DNA of 64,000 nucleotides from an uncultured Octadecabacter sp. (GTDB lineage: Bacteria; Pseudomonadota; Alphaproteobacteria; Rhodobacterales; Rhodobacteraceae). The notes under the pieces were generated by a model. That model saw only the letters and a program-made list of their open reading frames with translations, searched no databases and was not told where the DNA came from. Shown here piece after piece: positions 34,029 through 43,829 of the stretch (position 1 is its first letter; every line of letters starts with the position of its first letter). Position numbers and translations under genes: made by a program. Location of the stretch: NCBI GenBank assembly GCA_937891785.1, contig CALAGN010000149.1, forward strand, positions 62,001 to 126,000, written 5' to 3'.

Positions 34029-34370
34029 CTAGGCGTCGTTCAAACCGCCGGGGCAAAACAGCCTTGTGTAAGCAGCAAAACAGGTGACGGCCTTGCCAAA
34101 CCCCGTTGCGCGCACCGTTGTGAACAGCTTTTGATCGCTAAAGTTTAGCTCAAACCCATGGCGCAGCATCTGCGCACAAATTTGGACATCTGTCTTGCAT
34201 GCCAGCAGGGCAATCGCGGCCGCCGGATCTGACAAATCGTCAAGTCGTTCATCATTGATCGCGGTCTGCAGCATGGCGTCGATTTGCGCATTGATCCGAG
34301 TCTGACTGGGATTGGAGAAATAGGCAGCGACAGCTGCCAGCACGATAATTGCCAAAAAGAGCCTTCGCAT
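34029..34370 (-). CDS. Small secreted or membrane-anchored protein, unknown
   Basis: 113 residues: an N-terminal hydrophobic helix (LFLAIIVLAAVAAYF) that can be a signal anchor or signal peptide, then a helical body with NPSQTRINAQIDAML, LLACKTDVQICAQML and a C-terminal TCFAAYTRLFCPGG with cysteines for a disulfide. The layout matches small proteins next to the SRP RNA in relatives, but I know no function. Confidence 0.6.
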   Translation of the reverse strand: MRRLFLAIIVLAAVAAYFSNPSQTRINAQIDAMLQTAINDERLDDLSDPAAAIALLACKTDVQICAQMLRHGFELNFSDQKLFTTVRATGFGKAVTCFAAYTRLFCPGGLNDA

Positions 34371-34410
34371 ACGTCGATCCCTATGGGTTTATCTTGATTA
34401 TCTATTGTCC

Positions 34411-36304
34411 CTATGCCGCGTCAAAGCGCAATGAAAATTGCGCGAAACCGTTATCTGCGGGGCCAACATAGCTGACTGCGCGGTCTGCTATGTTGGCCCC
34501 GCAGATAGTTGCGCGCCTGCGGGCCGCTTTCAAATTGTGCAGTCGTGTCGGGAAGGTGAGCGAAACGCCATGTACGTGTACAATGCCCCGCTAAATCACC
34601 AGTCTTACGCAGATGGTCAATCAAGGCGTCGGTGGCGCTGACCTTACCAGTGGCAAGGGCGTGACCAGCGATGGCCCCTTGAAAACTGCCGCCGCCACCT
34701 GCGCGATAGCTATTTGTTACAACCAGAAATGATTGGTCCTCAATGATCGGTTCGCCATCAATGCGGATATCACGAACCCGGCGCGCATCGGCGCAGATTT
34801 CGACACCCTGTGCATCAAAACGCGACGGTTCTGACGGGTCGATCACATAGGTTAGCCCGTCGATGACATCAAAATTGTAGCAGGGGAAATTGGGGTCCAG
34901 CAGGGGCTGGTTGTCATTGCCAATGGTGATTCGTGCGAATGCGCCGGCGGATCTTTCAAGCCAAAGGTGTAGCTGCGCGCCAGTTAATTCCAGCAAGCTA
35001 AGCGTGTTTGGATAAACGTAGAGTTCGGCGACATTGCGATGCGCCAATGGTCCCGCCGGGATGTCAATAAAATGGTCAGGGCCGCCGCGCGCGCCTACCA
35101 TGAATGGTGCGACCGCTGACAAAATTAGCCGATCCGCGAGTGGTCCGCCTGTCAAAAAAGATTGGACTGCGGTGCGTTGGGCATCAGCAACGATTTGCAG
35201 GATTGCATCATTGGATATCTGCGAAAAGTAGCTTTGCAGCGGCACGGAGGTTTGCCCGACTGGTTGGCGAACATGGGCAATTGTTGCGTCATGGGCTGAG
35301 GTCGCAGCGTCACGCACAAATACATCACAAGGCACAAGCCCTTCGATGGTGTTGGACGCCAGATTTCGACGCGCGATTGGTATTGCTCGCACGTGGTCGC
35401 CGATAATGCGCCATTGTCCGTCGTCGCGGCGCAGGCAAAGGTCAATCACCCCAAGGTGTGAGCCATTGAAACCGGCCATCACGGCGGGTTTTCCGTGCAA
35501 ATGGCCACGCGACGGATCGACGACGTCGGTCTTGGCAAATTGATCGCTGGGAAAGACAAGATGCGTATGTCCCGCGAGGACTACGTCAATTCCGTCAACA
35601 GCTGCCAGCGGGACGGCGGCATTTTCCATCATCGGGCTGCGAACCTCCGCACCGATGCCCGAATGACAAAGAGCAATCACGATATCCGCGCCGTCTTGCT
35701 TAAGCCGTGGAAGTAGCGCGCGTGCGGTTTCGACAATATCGCGGGTGGTGATTTGTCCGTGCAGGTGGTGACTGTCCCACTGCAGAATTTGTGGTGGGGC
35801 AAACCCGATGACGCCGATCCGGATAGGATGCGAAGCGCCTTGATCATCCCTGATCATGCGGTCCAGCATCAGGTATTGCCGCACTAAAGTGTCGTCTTGC
35901 GTCGGTTCCTCGCCAAGGTTTCGTGCGATATTCGCGCAAGTTACTGGGAAATTCGCATGCGCCAGCGCATCAAGCAAGAAATCCAGGCCAAAGTTGAACT
36001 CGTGATTGCCAAGATTTGCGGCGTCATAATCAAGAGTGTTCATCGCAGCGATTGCAGGATGGGGGCTGCTTTCGTGAATGCCAGAAACCTTTGCAACGAA
36101 ATCTGACAGGGGCGTCCCTTGCAGGTAGTCACCATTGTCAAACAGCAGGCAATTGCGCTCTTCCGCTCTAAGCTTGCGAATCAAACTCGCGGTGCGTGAT
36201 AGCCCGACCCCAGCGTTCGGTTGGTCTGTATGATAGTCGTAGGGCAGCAGATGGACGTGCAGGTCCGTAGTTTCAAGAATGCGCAGCGTAGCAAAGGCGC
36301 TCAA
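34411..36304 (-). pseudogene. Cyclic-nucleotide 2'-phosphodiesterase/5'-nucleotidase family gene, frameshift near the 3' end
   Basis: The main frame (34451-36304) encodes 617 residues of the calcineurin-like metallophosphatase plus 5'-nucleotidase C-terminal fold: ETTDLHVHLLPYDY (metal ligands D, H), FDNGDYLQGTP, LGNHEFNFG, CHSG and AGHTHLVFP, then the C domain ending FESGPQARNYL. Start is a TTG at 36304 with AGGGAGA 6 nt upstream; no signal peptide, so cytoplasmic. After ARNYL the annotated frame runs into unrelated residues and stops, while the +1 frame gives AVSYVGPADNGFAQFSLRF and stops at 34411, which resembles the family's usual tail (YVGP, GFAxF). The switch falls at one arm of a 21-bp inverted repeat. 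The damage may be mild, since the catalytic core is intact. Confidence 0.62.
34451..34507. repeat. 21-bp inverted repeat at the frameshift of the phosphodiesterase gene
   Basis: TATCTGCGGGGCCAACATAG and one more base (34452-34472) pair perfectly with 34487-34507; the loop is 14 nt (TGACTGCGCGGTCT). One more wobble pair can be added at 34451. No T-run follows on either side. It overlaps the 3' coding region on the minus strand. Confidence 0.85.
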
Positions 36305-36428
36305 AGGTGTTCTCCCTGCGTAGGTAATTTGCCAAACTAAATACAACCATAGGGAGACTAGGCGTGATTGCAATCGACCTGCGACGACTTGAATTGCGCT
36401 AAAGCGAATGGCGTGCAAAGTGTGACCT

Positions 36429-37397
36429 ATGAAACACGCAGAAACGGTGACATTTGGTGGCTCCGGGCTTGATCGCGCGGCCGAGGTGCGGGGCGACGCT
36501 GCCAAAATTGCAGATCTACGCAGCGATCCCACAACACGCGCGGTGTTGTTGTGGCGTGGCAAGCCGCTCTTATCGGGTAATGGGTCTGGAACGCTCGCGC
36601 TTGTTGCGATGGACCATCCAGCACTCGCGGATGCTGCGAAAGACGAGGTTTTTCTTGGGCGCTCGGAGGGGCGCGCGATTTTTGCTTGTGACCTTTCGGT
36701 ATGGATCCCTGATGATCTTGACGACAGTACCATTGATCAATTTCTTGATCCAAGCGAGCAGCGCTACCCATCGCTCCCGCTTGATCACCGATTTGCCGAA
36801 TTGCGCGCAACCATGACGGGATTTTCGGCCCGCGAAGCAGAACTGGCAGCAACTGCGCGGGCAGTCTTTCAGTGGCATGATAGTCATCTTTTTTGCGCCC
36901 GCTGTGGTGCTCCAACCCAGATGGCAATGGCCGGGTGGCAACGCGATTGCAAAAGCTGCGGCGGGCATCATTTTCCGCGCACCGACCCTGTTGTGATCAT
37001 GCTTGTCACCCTTGGCAATTCTGTCCTGATGGGCCGCTCGCCCGGCTGGCCAGAAGGGATGTACTCCTTGCTGGCCGGATTTGTCGAACCTGGCGAAACC
37101 ATCGAAGCAGCGGTGCGCCGCGAAGTATTCGAGGAAACGGGTGTGCGCGTGGGCGATGTGGACTATCTGGCGAGTCAGCCGTGGCCATTTCCGGCGTCAC
37201 TTATGCTTGGCTGTCGCGGTGTTGCCCTAGGGCACGAAATCACAATCGACCCGATCGAAATCGAAGACGCCTTGTGGATCAACCGCGAGGAGATGTTGCA
37301 AATCTTCTCAGGGCGACACCCTACGATCAAACCCGCACGCGAAGGTGCGATTGCGCATTTTCTATTGCGCAACTGGCTTGCGGATAGTCTGGATTAA
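36429..37397 (+). CDS. nudC: NAD+ diphosphatase (NudC)
   Basis: 322 residues. N-terminal domain, then the four-Cys zinc ribbon (FCARCGAPT and CKSCGGHHFP), the Nudix box GX5EX7REUXEEXGU beginning GFVEPGETIEAAVRREV, and the NudC-specific SQPWPFPASLM block. The enzyme hydrolyses NAD(H) to NMN(H) and AMP, and in some bacteria removes NAD caps from RNA. Full length. It is divergent from the phosphodiesterase gene, 124 nt apart, which itself fits nucleotide salvage. Confidence 0.95.
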   Translation: MKHAETVTFGGSGLDRAAEVRGDAAKIADLRSDPTTRAVLLWRGKPLLSGNGSGTLALVAMDHPALADAAKDEVFLGRSEGRAIFACDLSVWIPDDLDDSTIDQFLDPSEQRYPSLPLDHRFAELRATMTGFSAREAELAATARAVFQWHDSHLFCARCGAPTQMAMAGWQRDCKSCGGHHFPRTDPVVIMLVTLGNSVLMGRSPGWPEGMYSLLAGFVEPGETIEAAVRREVFEETGVRVGDVDYLASQPWPFPASLMLGCRGVALGHEITIDPIEIEDALWINREEMLQIFSGRHPTIKPAREGAIAHFLLRNWLADSLD

Positions 37398-37459
37398 CGC
37401 GACAATCGGCCCATTGCACCGTTAGGCGCGCACGATAACAAAAAAAGGGCATAACGGGC

Positions 37460-37927
37460 ATGAAACTAATCACCAAGGAAGACATCGAAGCGCCAATCGA
37501 TAGCGTGTTCAATGCGGTGTCTGATTTTCCCAGCTTTGAGCGTTCAGCGCTGCGACGCGGTGCTGAAGTGAGCCGTGTTGATACATTCGAAATTCCACAA
37601 GTCGGCTCGGCTTGGGACATTGCATTCAAATTTCGTGGTAAGGAACGCTCACTTCGGGCAACCTTGGCTGAATTTGATGCCCCCAACAGCTTGGTTGCGG
37701 ACATCGTTTCAAAGGGCATCGGTGGTGTGACTCGTGTTGGACTTGTGCCGCTTTCACGCAGTCGAACACGTCTTAATGTAGAAATTGAGCTGACGCCCAA
37801 ATCGCTTGCGGCGAAGTTGCTGCTCAAGTCGATGTCACTAGCCAAAGGTAACATGAACAAGCGTTTGGCCCTAAGGGTGGCGGATTTCGCCGAGGGCATC
37901 GAAGACCAGTTTCGCAAGGCCATCTAG
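37460..37927 (+). CDS. SRPBCC (START-like) superfamily protein
   Basis: 155 residues: ITKEDIEAPIDSVFNAVSDFPSFERSALRRG is the usual opening of a polyketide-cyclase/START-like hydrophobic-cavity fold, with a long C-terminal helix (LAKGNMNKRLALRVADFAEGIEDQF). Ligand unknown. It lies between nudC and pheA with no clear functional link; AAAAGGG precedes the ATG. Confidence 0.75.
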   Translation: MKLITKEDIEAPIDSVFNAVSDFPSFERSALRRGAEVSRVDTFEIPQVGSAWDIAFKFRGKERSLRATLAEFDAPNSLVADIVSKGIGGVTRVGLVPLSRSRTRLNVEIELTPKSLAAKLLLKSMSLAKGNMNKRLALRVADFAEGIEDQFRKAI

Positions 37928-37945
37928 GCCCTCGCAACCGGCGCG

Positions 37946-38797
37946 TTACTTTTCGCGCAAGACTTCATGACGGCGCGCGGCGGCGGGATAGACGCCCATC
38001 ACATGCAGGTGGTCGGTGAAATAGTCCAACTCGTCCAGCGCCAATTGCACATTGTGATCGTCGGGATGGCCTTCAATTTCCGCGTAGAATTGCGTGGCGG
38101 TAAAGTGCCCGCCAACCATATAGCTTTCCAGCTTGGTCATGTTCACACTGTTAGTCGCAAAACCACCCATCGCCTTATAAAGCGCGGCAGGAATGTTGCG
38201 CACACGGAACACAAAGCTGGTCATCATCCCGTGATCGCCACGTTTCTTGTAATCGGGTTCGCGTGACATGATCAAAAAGCGGGTTGTATTGCGGTCATGG
38301 TCTTCGATATGGCGCGCTAGCACCTTGAGGCCGTAGATATCCGCCGCGAGTTCGGAAGCAAGTGCGGCAACTGTGCGGTCATCACCGGCAGCAACATCAC
38401 GTGCAGCGCGGGCATTGTCAGAGCTGACCCGCCCCCGAATATTATTTTCGCGCAGGTAGCCCGCACATTGCGGAAGAATCACCACGTGACCAAGCGCTGT
38501 TTTGATGTCCGATGGGTGTGAATCAGGCAGACCGAGTAAATTAATATGCACGCGCACAAAAGCTTCGTCGACAATATGCAGCCCGCTTTTGGGCAAAAGG
38601 GAATGCACGTCGGCCACGCGGCCATAGGTCGAATTCTCAACGGCGATCATTCCAAGGTCGGCATGACCTTTGCGCACGGCCTCGATCGCGTCCTCAAATG
38701 TATCGCAAGGCAAGGGTTCATGGTCAGGGCGGGCCTCGGCACAGGCCTGATGACCGTAGGCGCCCAGCTCTCCTTGAAAGGCAATTTTGGTAGACAT
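37946..38797 (-). CDS. pheA: Prephenate dehydratase with ACT domain
   Basis: 283 residues, start at 38797 (MSTKIAFQGELGAYGHQAC). Catalytic domain with GHADLGMIAVENSTYGRVADV and NTTRFLIM, then an ACT regulatory domain (TSFVFRVRNIPAAL, the GALxxxLxxF-type opening, and KLESYMVGG, the ESRP-like phenylalanine site). It decarboxylates and dehydrates prephenate to phenylpyruvate for phenylalanine. No chorismate-mutase domain, as is usual outside enterics. Confidence 0.95.
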   Translation of the reverse strand: MSTKIAFQGELGAYGHQACAEARPDHEPLPCDTFEDAIEAVRKGHADLGMIAVENSTYGRVADVHSLLPKSGLHIVDEAFVRVHINLLGLPDSHPSDIKTALGHVVILPQCAGYLRENNIRGRVSSDNARAARDVAAGDDRTVAALASELAADIYGLKVLARHIEDHDRNTTRFLIMSREPDYKKRGDHGMMTSFVFRVRNIPAALYKAMGGFATNSVNMTKLESYMVGGHFTATQFYAEIEGHPDDHNVQLALDELDYFTDHLHVMGVYPAAARRHEVLREK

Positions 38798-38915
38798 TCC
38801 GGCAACCTTTCCCAATTGGCCCAAAAATGGGCATTTCGTCGCGGTGCTACACCTTGCAACATGGGCAGGGAAGCGGATACATGTTCGCCAACCTTTGATC
38901 GAAACGGAACGCGAC

Positions 38916-39440
38916 ATGTTCGACACAATGACGATGACGAAAATAGTAGGCGCTGTTTGCAGCACGCTTCTAGTATATCTGCTTGGCGGTTGGGCCGCAG
39001 AAACAATTTATCATAGCGGCGGTGGCCACGGCGATGAACATGCCCAAGCCTATTCGATAACTGTCGAAGGCGATGATGCGGATGGCGACGTTGTAGTCGA
39101 CGAAGGTCCAGCCTTTGAAGAAATCTATGCCATGGCCGATGCAACTGAAGGTGAAGGTCTGTGGCGTAACTGCCGCTCTTGTCATGCACTTGAGGCTGGC
39201 CAGAACGGTACCGGCCCCTACCTTTATGGTGTGGTTGGCCGTACGGTCGATACAGCCGAAGGATATAGCTACTCTGGAGCGCTTGAATTGGTTGTGGACG
39301 TCTGGACCCCAGAGAGCCTCAACCAGTTCCTTGAAAACCCCAAAGGTTTCGCGCCGGGCACCGCGATGGGCTATAATGGCATGCGCAAGATTGAAGACCG
39401 CGCAAACCTGATCGCCTATCTGGATAGCATCGACGATTAA
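38916..39440 (+). CDS. Membrane-anchored cytochrome c (CycM/c552 type)
   Basis: 174 residues. An uncleaved N-terminal helix (KIVGAVCSTLLVYLLGGWAA, 9-28) anchors the protein, an acidic linker follows, then one c-type heme domain with CRSCH (C86, C89, H90) and the Met ligand M151 in GTAMGYNGM. This is the anchored c552 that links the bc1 complex to terminal oxidases in Paracoccus and roseobacters. Start at 38916 fits the anchor; an earlier ATG at 38787 lies inside pheA on the other strand. It is divergent from pheA with 118 nt between. Confidence 0.92.
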   Translation: MFDTMTMTKIVGAVCSTLLVYLLGGWAAETIYHSGGGHGDEHAQAYSITVEGDDADGDVVVDEGPAFEEIYAMADATEGEGLWRNCRSCHALEAGQNGTGPYLYGVVGRTVDTAEGYSYSGALELVVDVWTPESLNQFLENPKGFAPGTAMGYNGMRKIEDRANLIAYLDSIDD

Positions 39441-39464
39441 CCGCGCGATTATCGCGACGAATTC

Positions 39465-39493
39465 GGGCCGCTCCTGCTGGGGCGGCCTTTTTC
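39465..39493 (+). terminator. Intrinsic terminator of the cytochrome c gene
   Basis: GGCCGCTCC (39466-39474), loop TGCT, GGGGCGGCC (39479-39487), then TTTTT. One T-G pair in the stem. It lies 25 nt after the stop. Confidence 0.9.
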
Positions 39494-39611
39494 GTTGTGA
39501 ATCAGGGTGCGAATACCATCTATCACCTCGCGATCACGTAATCTCAACTTGAATGTTTGACGCTAGCACCTTTAGCTTCATTTCAACGATTATGCCCAAA
39601 GGGAGAATTTT

Positions 39612-41528
39612 ATGCATCGTCCTGATCAACGCCAAGCCCATGCCCGTGTTACGGCTCCAGCCAAGGACGACGCGCGAATATGGCTAACGGGCGCCGCGAT
39701 TGTGATTGGCGGCGCGCTTTGGGCGGGGCAGGGTTTTGCTGACAGCCATGAAACGATCATCACCAACCACGGGTTCTCAAACTTTGGCGAATTGAAATAT
39801 GCGGCAGACTTTGCCCACCTGGATTACGTGAACCCCGATGCGCCAAAGGGCGGCGAGATTGCCGTTTGGGCGCAGGGCGCGTTTGACAGCATGAACCCAT
39901 ACGCGACCCAACGGGGTACTCCGGGGGCCTATTCGACTATTGGCTATGAGCGGATCATGGCGGCAACCGCTGATGAAGTCGGATCAGAATACTGTCTGCT
40001 ATGCGAAACAATCCAATACCCCGAAAGCCAGGATTGGGTTGTTTTTAACATGCGTCGTGATGTGTCGTTTTCTGACGGCACACCGATGACGGCGCATGAC
40101 GTGGTATTTAGCCACGAATTGCTGCGCGACGAGGGCACGCCGTCATATGGTTCTTACGTCAAACAGGTTATCGCTTCGGTCGAGGCGCTGGATGATTACA
40201 CCGTTAAATTCGTCTTTGCTGATGATATTCCGCGCAAGGGCCTCATTTCATTGGTAGCCAGCACACCCGTCTGGAGCCGCGCGTGGTATGAAGAAACCGG
40301 CGCACACCTAGACGAGACCCGCTTTGAAATTTCGCCAGGCACCGGGCCATACATGCTCGAGAGCTATGACGCGCCGCGCCAGATTATTTATGCGCGCAAC
40401 CCTGACTACTGGGGCGCCGAACATCCGCTAAGCGTGGGCCACTATAATTTCGACGCCATCCGTGTGGAATATTTCGCCGATACGAACATCGCATTCGAGG
40501 CATTCAAATCGGGCGAATATACCTTTCGTCAAGAAAACAGCAGCCTGACATGGGCAACTGGGTATGACTTCCCCGCGTTGGCCAATGAATGGGTCGTCCG
40601 CGACGTTGTGCCTGTTGGCACGGTGCCAAGCGCGACCGGATTTCTGCTTAACTTGCGCAATCCGAAGTTTGACGATGTTCGCGTCCGCGAGGCGTTGGGC
40701 CTGATGTATAACTTCACGTGGACCAACGAAACGCTGCAATACGGGCTATTCGCGCAACGCGAAAGTTTCTGGCAAGGCAGTGAACTTGCAGCAACCGATG
40801 TTGCCCAAGGCCGCGAATTGGAGCTGCTGCAATCTGTCGCTGCGTTGATTGATCCTGCCTTGCTGACTGATCCTGTCGTCATGCCACATACCTCGGGAGA
40901 CCGTCAGTTGGATCGTGACAATCTGCGTGCGGCCCTTGCGCTGATGGAAGATGCGGGATGGGTCGCGGGCGATGACGGGATGTTACGCAACGACGCGAGC
41001 GAGGTGTTCGCGCTTGAATTTCTGAGTGTCAGCCCCTCGTTTGATCGTATTATCATGCCCTATATCGACAACCTGAAACGGCTGGGCATCGATGCCGTCT
41101 ATAACCGTGTGGACCCTGCACAATATCAATTGCGCAGCCAGACGTTTGATTACGAAATGATCTATGATGGGTATAATTCGGGCCTCGAAGAAGGGTCGGG
41201 CCTAGCGCAGAAATACGGTTCAGAAAACGTGGACGATGTTTTCAATCCTGCGGGATTCTCGCATCCGGCGGTTGATGAATTGGCCAAAATTGTCGAAGCA
41301 GCCGAAACCTATGACGAAATGGCCGCCGCCGTGCGCGCAATTGACCGTATTATGCGCGCTGAGCGGTTCATCACTCCGGCGTGGTATCTGGGAAACCGCT
41401 GGATGGCTTATTACGACATATTCGAACGTCCCGAAGAATTGCCACCCTATTCCATAGGCGAGCTCGATTTCTGGTGGTATAACGCCGAAAAGGCCGAAGA
41501 ACTGCGCGCTGCTGGCGCGTTGCGATAA
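39612..41528 (+). CDS. yejA: Periplasmic solute-binding protein YejA
   Basis: 638 residues of the family-5 (SBP_bac_5) extracellular binding proteins, the YejA type for oligopeptides and, in some bacteria, microcin-C-like compounds. The N region (MHRPDQRQ, a hydrophobic stretch at about 24-43, then GFADSHE) is an unusually long signal peptide. Seen: YVNPDAPKGGE, the family's GTPMTAHDVVFSHELL block, and the usual C-terminal WWYNAEKAEEL end. A GGGAGAAT site precedes the ATG. It starts the yejABEF operon. Confidence 0.93.
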   Translation: MHRPDQRQAHARVTAPAKDDARIWLTGAAIVIGGALWAGQGFADSHETIITNHGFSNFGELKYAADFAHLDYVNPDAPKGGEIAVWAQGAFDSMNPYATQRGTPGAYSTIGYERIMAATADEVGSEYCLLCETIQYPESQDWVVFNMRRDVSFSDGTPMTAHDVVFSHELLRDEGTPSYGSYVKQVIASVEALDDYTVKFVFADDIPRKGLISLVASTPVWSRAWYEETGAHLDETRFEISPGTGPYMLESYDAPRQIIYARNPDYWGAEHPLSVGHYNFDAIRVEYFADTNIAFEAFKSGEYTFRQENSSLTWATGYDFPALANEWVVRDVVPVGTVPSATGFLLNLRNPKFDDVRVREALGLMYNFTWTNETLQYGLFAQRESFWQGSELAATDVAQGRELELLQSVAALIDPALLTDPVVMPHTSGDRQLDRDNLRAALALMEDAGWVAGDDGMLRNDASEVFALEFLSVSPSFDRIIMPYIDNLKRLGIDAVYNRVDPAQYQLRSQTFDYEMIYDGYNSGLEEGSGLAQKYGSENVDDVFNPAGFSHPAVDELAKIVEAAETYDEMAAAVRAIDRIMRAERFITPAWYLGNRWMAYYDIFERPEELPPYSIGELDFWWYNAEKAEELRAAGALR

Positions 41529-41568
41529 CAGGGCCAGATACGAGCAAAACCGTACGACGGGCAGGTAA

Positions 41569-42723
41569 ATGGGCGCATATATCCTCAGACGGCTGTTGCT
41601 GGTCATTCCCACATTGCTGGGGATCATGATCATCAACTTCACGTTGGTGCAATTTGTTCCGGGTGGCCCCATTGAACAGATTATCGCCCGCATGGAAGGC
41701 GGCGGTGATGTGTTCGAGGGCATCGCGGGCGGCGGTGGTGACGTTGATTTCGGGTCTGAAGCAAACAGCGAATACGCAGGCGCGCGTGGGCTATCTCCGG
41801 AATTTATCGCCGAGTTGGAAAAACAGTTCGGCTTTGACAAGCCGCCGATCGAACGCTTTTTCAATATGATGTGGGATTACATGCGTTTTGATTTCGGAGA
41901 AAGCTATTTCCGATCCATCAGCGTGTTTGATCTTGTCCTTGAAAAGATGCCCGTGTCGATCACGCTGGGCCTTTGGTCGACGTTAATTGCCTATCTGATC
42001 TCGATCCCGCTGGGCATCAAAAAGGCAATGCGTGACGGATCGCGTTTTGACACATGGACCAGCGGTGCGATTATCGTCGGCTATGCGATCCCCGGCTTTC
42101 TGTTTGCGATCATCCTGTTGGTGCTGTTCGCAGGGGGCAATTGTTTCAGGTTCCCCTTCGGGATTTCGGACATTCTGCGCGAAAACGCCCGCTGGTTTTA
42201 CGACCTGAACCCGACCTGCAGGCAGACCTTCCCCTTGCGCGGTTTGACCAGCGATAATTTCGAAAGCCTCAGCTGGTTCGGCAAGGCCAAAGATTATATC
42301 TGGCACATCGCCTTGCCGGTTCTGGCCAGCACGATCAGCGCTTTTGCTACCCTGACGTTGCTGACCAAGAACAGCTTTCTTGACGAGATCAAGAAACAAT
42401 ACGTCATGACGGCCAAGGCCAAAGGGCTAACTGAACGCCGCGTCCTTTATGGCCATGTGTTCCGAAACGCGATGCTGATTGTGATTTCCGGTTTTCCGGC
42501 GCTGTTCATCGGCGTGTTCTTTGGCGGTTCATTGATCATCGAGACGATCTTTTCGCTGGATGGTTTGGGCCGGCTTGGGTTCGAGGCCGCGATTGCCCGC
42601 GATTATCCGGTGATCTTTGGTACATTGTTTACGTTCTCGTTGATCGGCTTGGTCGTCGGTATTCTGACCGACCTGACCTATGTGCTCATCGACCCGCGCA
42701 TTGATTTCGAGAGGCGCGGCTGA
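41569..42723 (+). CDS. yejB: Peptide ABC transporter permease YejB
   Basis: 384 residues; inner-membrane permease with the opening [23 protein letters not shown], the DppB-type fold of six helices, and the EAA loop near [20 protein letters not shown] glycine-rich insert (about 43-80, [19 protein letters not shown]) lies between the first helix and the core, as is common in YejB. Stop and next start overlap as TGATG. Confidence 0.95.
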   Translation: MGAYILRRLLLVIPTLLGIMIINFTLVQFVPGGPIEQIIARMEGGGDVFEGIAGGGGDVDFGSEANSEYAGARGLSPEFIAELEKQFGFDKPPIERFFNMMWDYMRFDFGESYFRSISVFDLVLEKMPVSITLGLWSTLIAYLISIPLGIKKAMRDGSRFDTWTSGAIIVGYAIPGFLFAIILLVLFAGGNCFRFPFGISDILRENARWFYDLNPTCRQTFPLRGLTSDNFESLSWFGKAKDYIWHIALPVLASTISAFATLTLLTKNSFLDEIKKQYVMTAKAKGLTERRVLYGHVFRNAMLIVISGFPALFIGVFFGGSLIIETIFSLDGLGRLGFEAAIARDYPVIFGTLFTFSLIGLVVGILTDLTYVLIDPRIDFERRG

Positions 42724-43829
42724 TGGCGTTGTCACCGCTCAACCAACGCCGCTGGCGAAATTTCAAACGCAACCGCCGTGCGCTGTGGTCGTTTTGGATA
42801 TTTGTATTCCTGTTCGGCCTTAGCCTGTTCGCGGAATTCCTAGCGAATGACAAACCGATCATGGTCAGCTATCGCGGCGAAATCCGGATGCCGGTGTTCA
42901 GCTTCTATTCCGAACGCGACTATGGTGGCGACTTTCCAACGGTTGCGAACTACGGCGATGTCGAGGTGCAGTGCTTGATCATTAGCGGCGGGCTTGAGGA
43001 CTGTTTTGACGATCCCGAAGGGTTGATTGTTGCGGCTGCGACCACGGGCATCGACACCGCTGATTTCGCGAAAGGTTGGATCCTTTGGTCGCCGATCCCC
43101 TATTCCTTTGATACGATCGTGGACGTGCCCGGCGTGGCTCCGTCGCCGCCTGATGAAAACAACTGGCTCGGCACCGATGATACGAAACGCGATGTGATGG
43201 CGCGGATTATATACGGCTTTCGGCTGTCGATTGTGTTCACAATCATCGTAACAACCTTTGCGTCTTTGATCGGAATCGTTGCCGGTGCGATTCAGGGCTA
43301 TTTTGGTGGCTGGACCGATCTTGTACTCCAGCGCTTCATCGAGATTTGGTCAGGCGTGCCCACGCTTTATGTGATTATTATTCTGTTCGCCATTCTTGGT
43401 CGAAGTTTCTGGCTGTTGGTATTACTGACGATCCTTTTTGGCTGGACCTCGCTTGTGGGGGTTGTGCGCGCCGAATTCCTGCGGGCGCGCAATCTGGAAT
43501 ACGTCCGTGCGGCCAAGGCGCTGGGCGTCAGTGACCGCAAAATCATGTTCCGCCACATGCTGCCCAACGCGATGGTCGCGACCGTGACGATGCTGCCGTT
43601 TATTATCACAGGTACGATTGCCACGCTGGCATCCCTTGATTACCTTGGCTTCGGGTTGCCGTCTTCTTCGCCATCGCTGGGCGAGATGACACTGCAAGCC
43701 AAGCAAAACCTGCAAGCGCCATGGCTCGCCTTTACGGCATTCACCACTTTTGCTGTGATGCTGTCGCTGCTGGTGTTCATCTTTGAGGGCGTGCGCGATG
43801 CCTTTGATCCGCGAAAGACGTTCTCATGA
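42723..43829 (+). CDS. yejE: Peptide ABC transporter permease YejE
   Basis: 368 residues; DppC-type permease with N-terminal helix, a large periplasmic loop (residues 35-140, including NNWLGTDDTKRDVMARIIYG) and a core of five helices. EAA loop in RAAKALGVSDRKIMFRHMLPN. Translationally coupled to yejB (TGATG) and to yejF (ATGA). Confidence 0.95.
   Translation: MALSPLNQRRWRNFKRNRRALWSFWIFVFLFGLSLFAEFLANDKPIMVSYRGEIRMPVFSFYSERDYGGDFPTVANYGDVEVQCLIISGGLEDCFDDPEGLIVAAATTGIDTADFAKGWILWSPIPYSFDTIVDVPGVAPSPPDENNWLGTDDTKRDVMARIIYGFRLSIVFTIIVTTFASLIGIVAGAIQGYFGGWTDLVLQRFIEIWSGVPTLYVIIILFAILGRSFWLLVLLTILFGWTSLVGVVRAEFLRARNLEYVRAAKALGVSDRKIMFRHMLPNAMVATVTMLPFIITGTIATLASLDYLGFGLPSSSPSLGEMTLQAKQNLQAPWLAFTAFTTFAVMLSLLVFIFEGVRDAFDPRKTFS

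Noticed and set aside
37941-37958. GCGCG-N8-CGCGC inverted repeat as terminator between the SRPBCC gene and pheA
   Set aside because: It falls partly in the pheA coding end and has no T-run on the needed strand.
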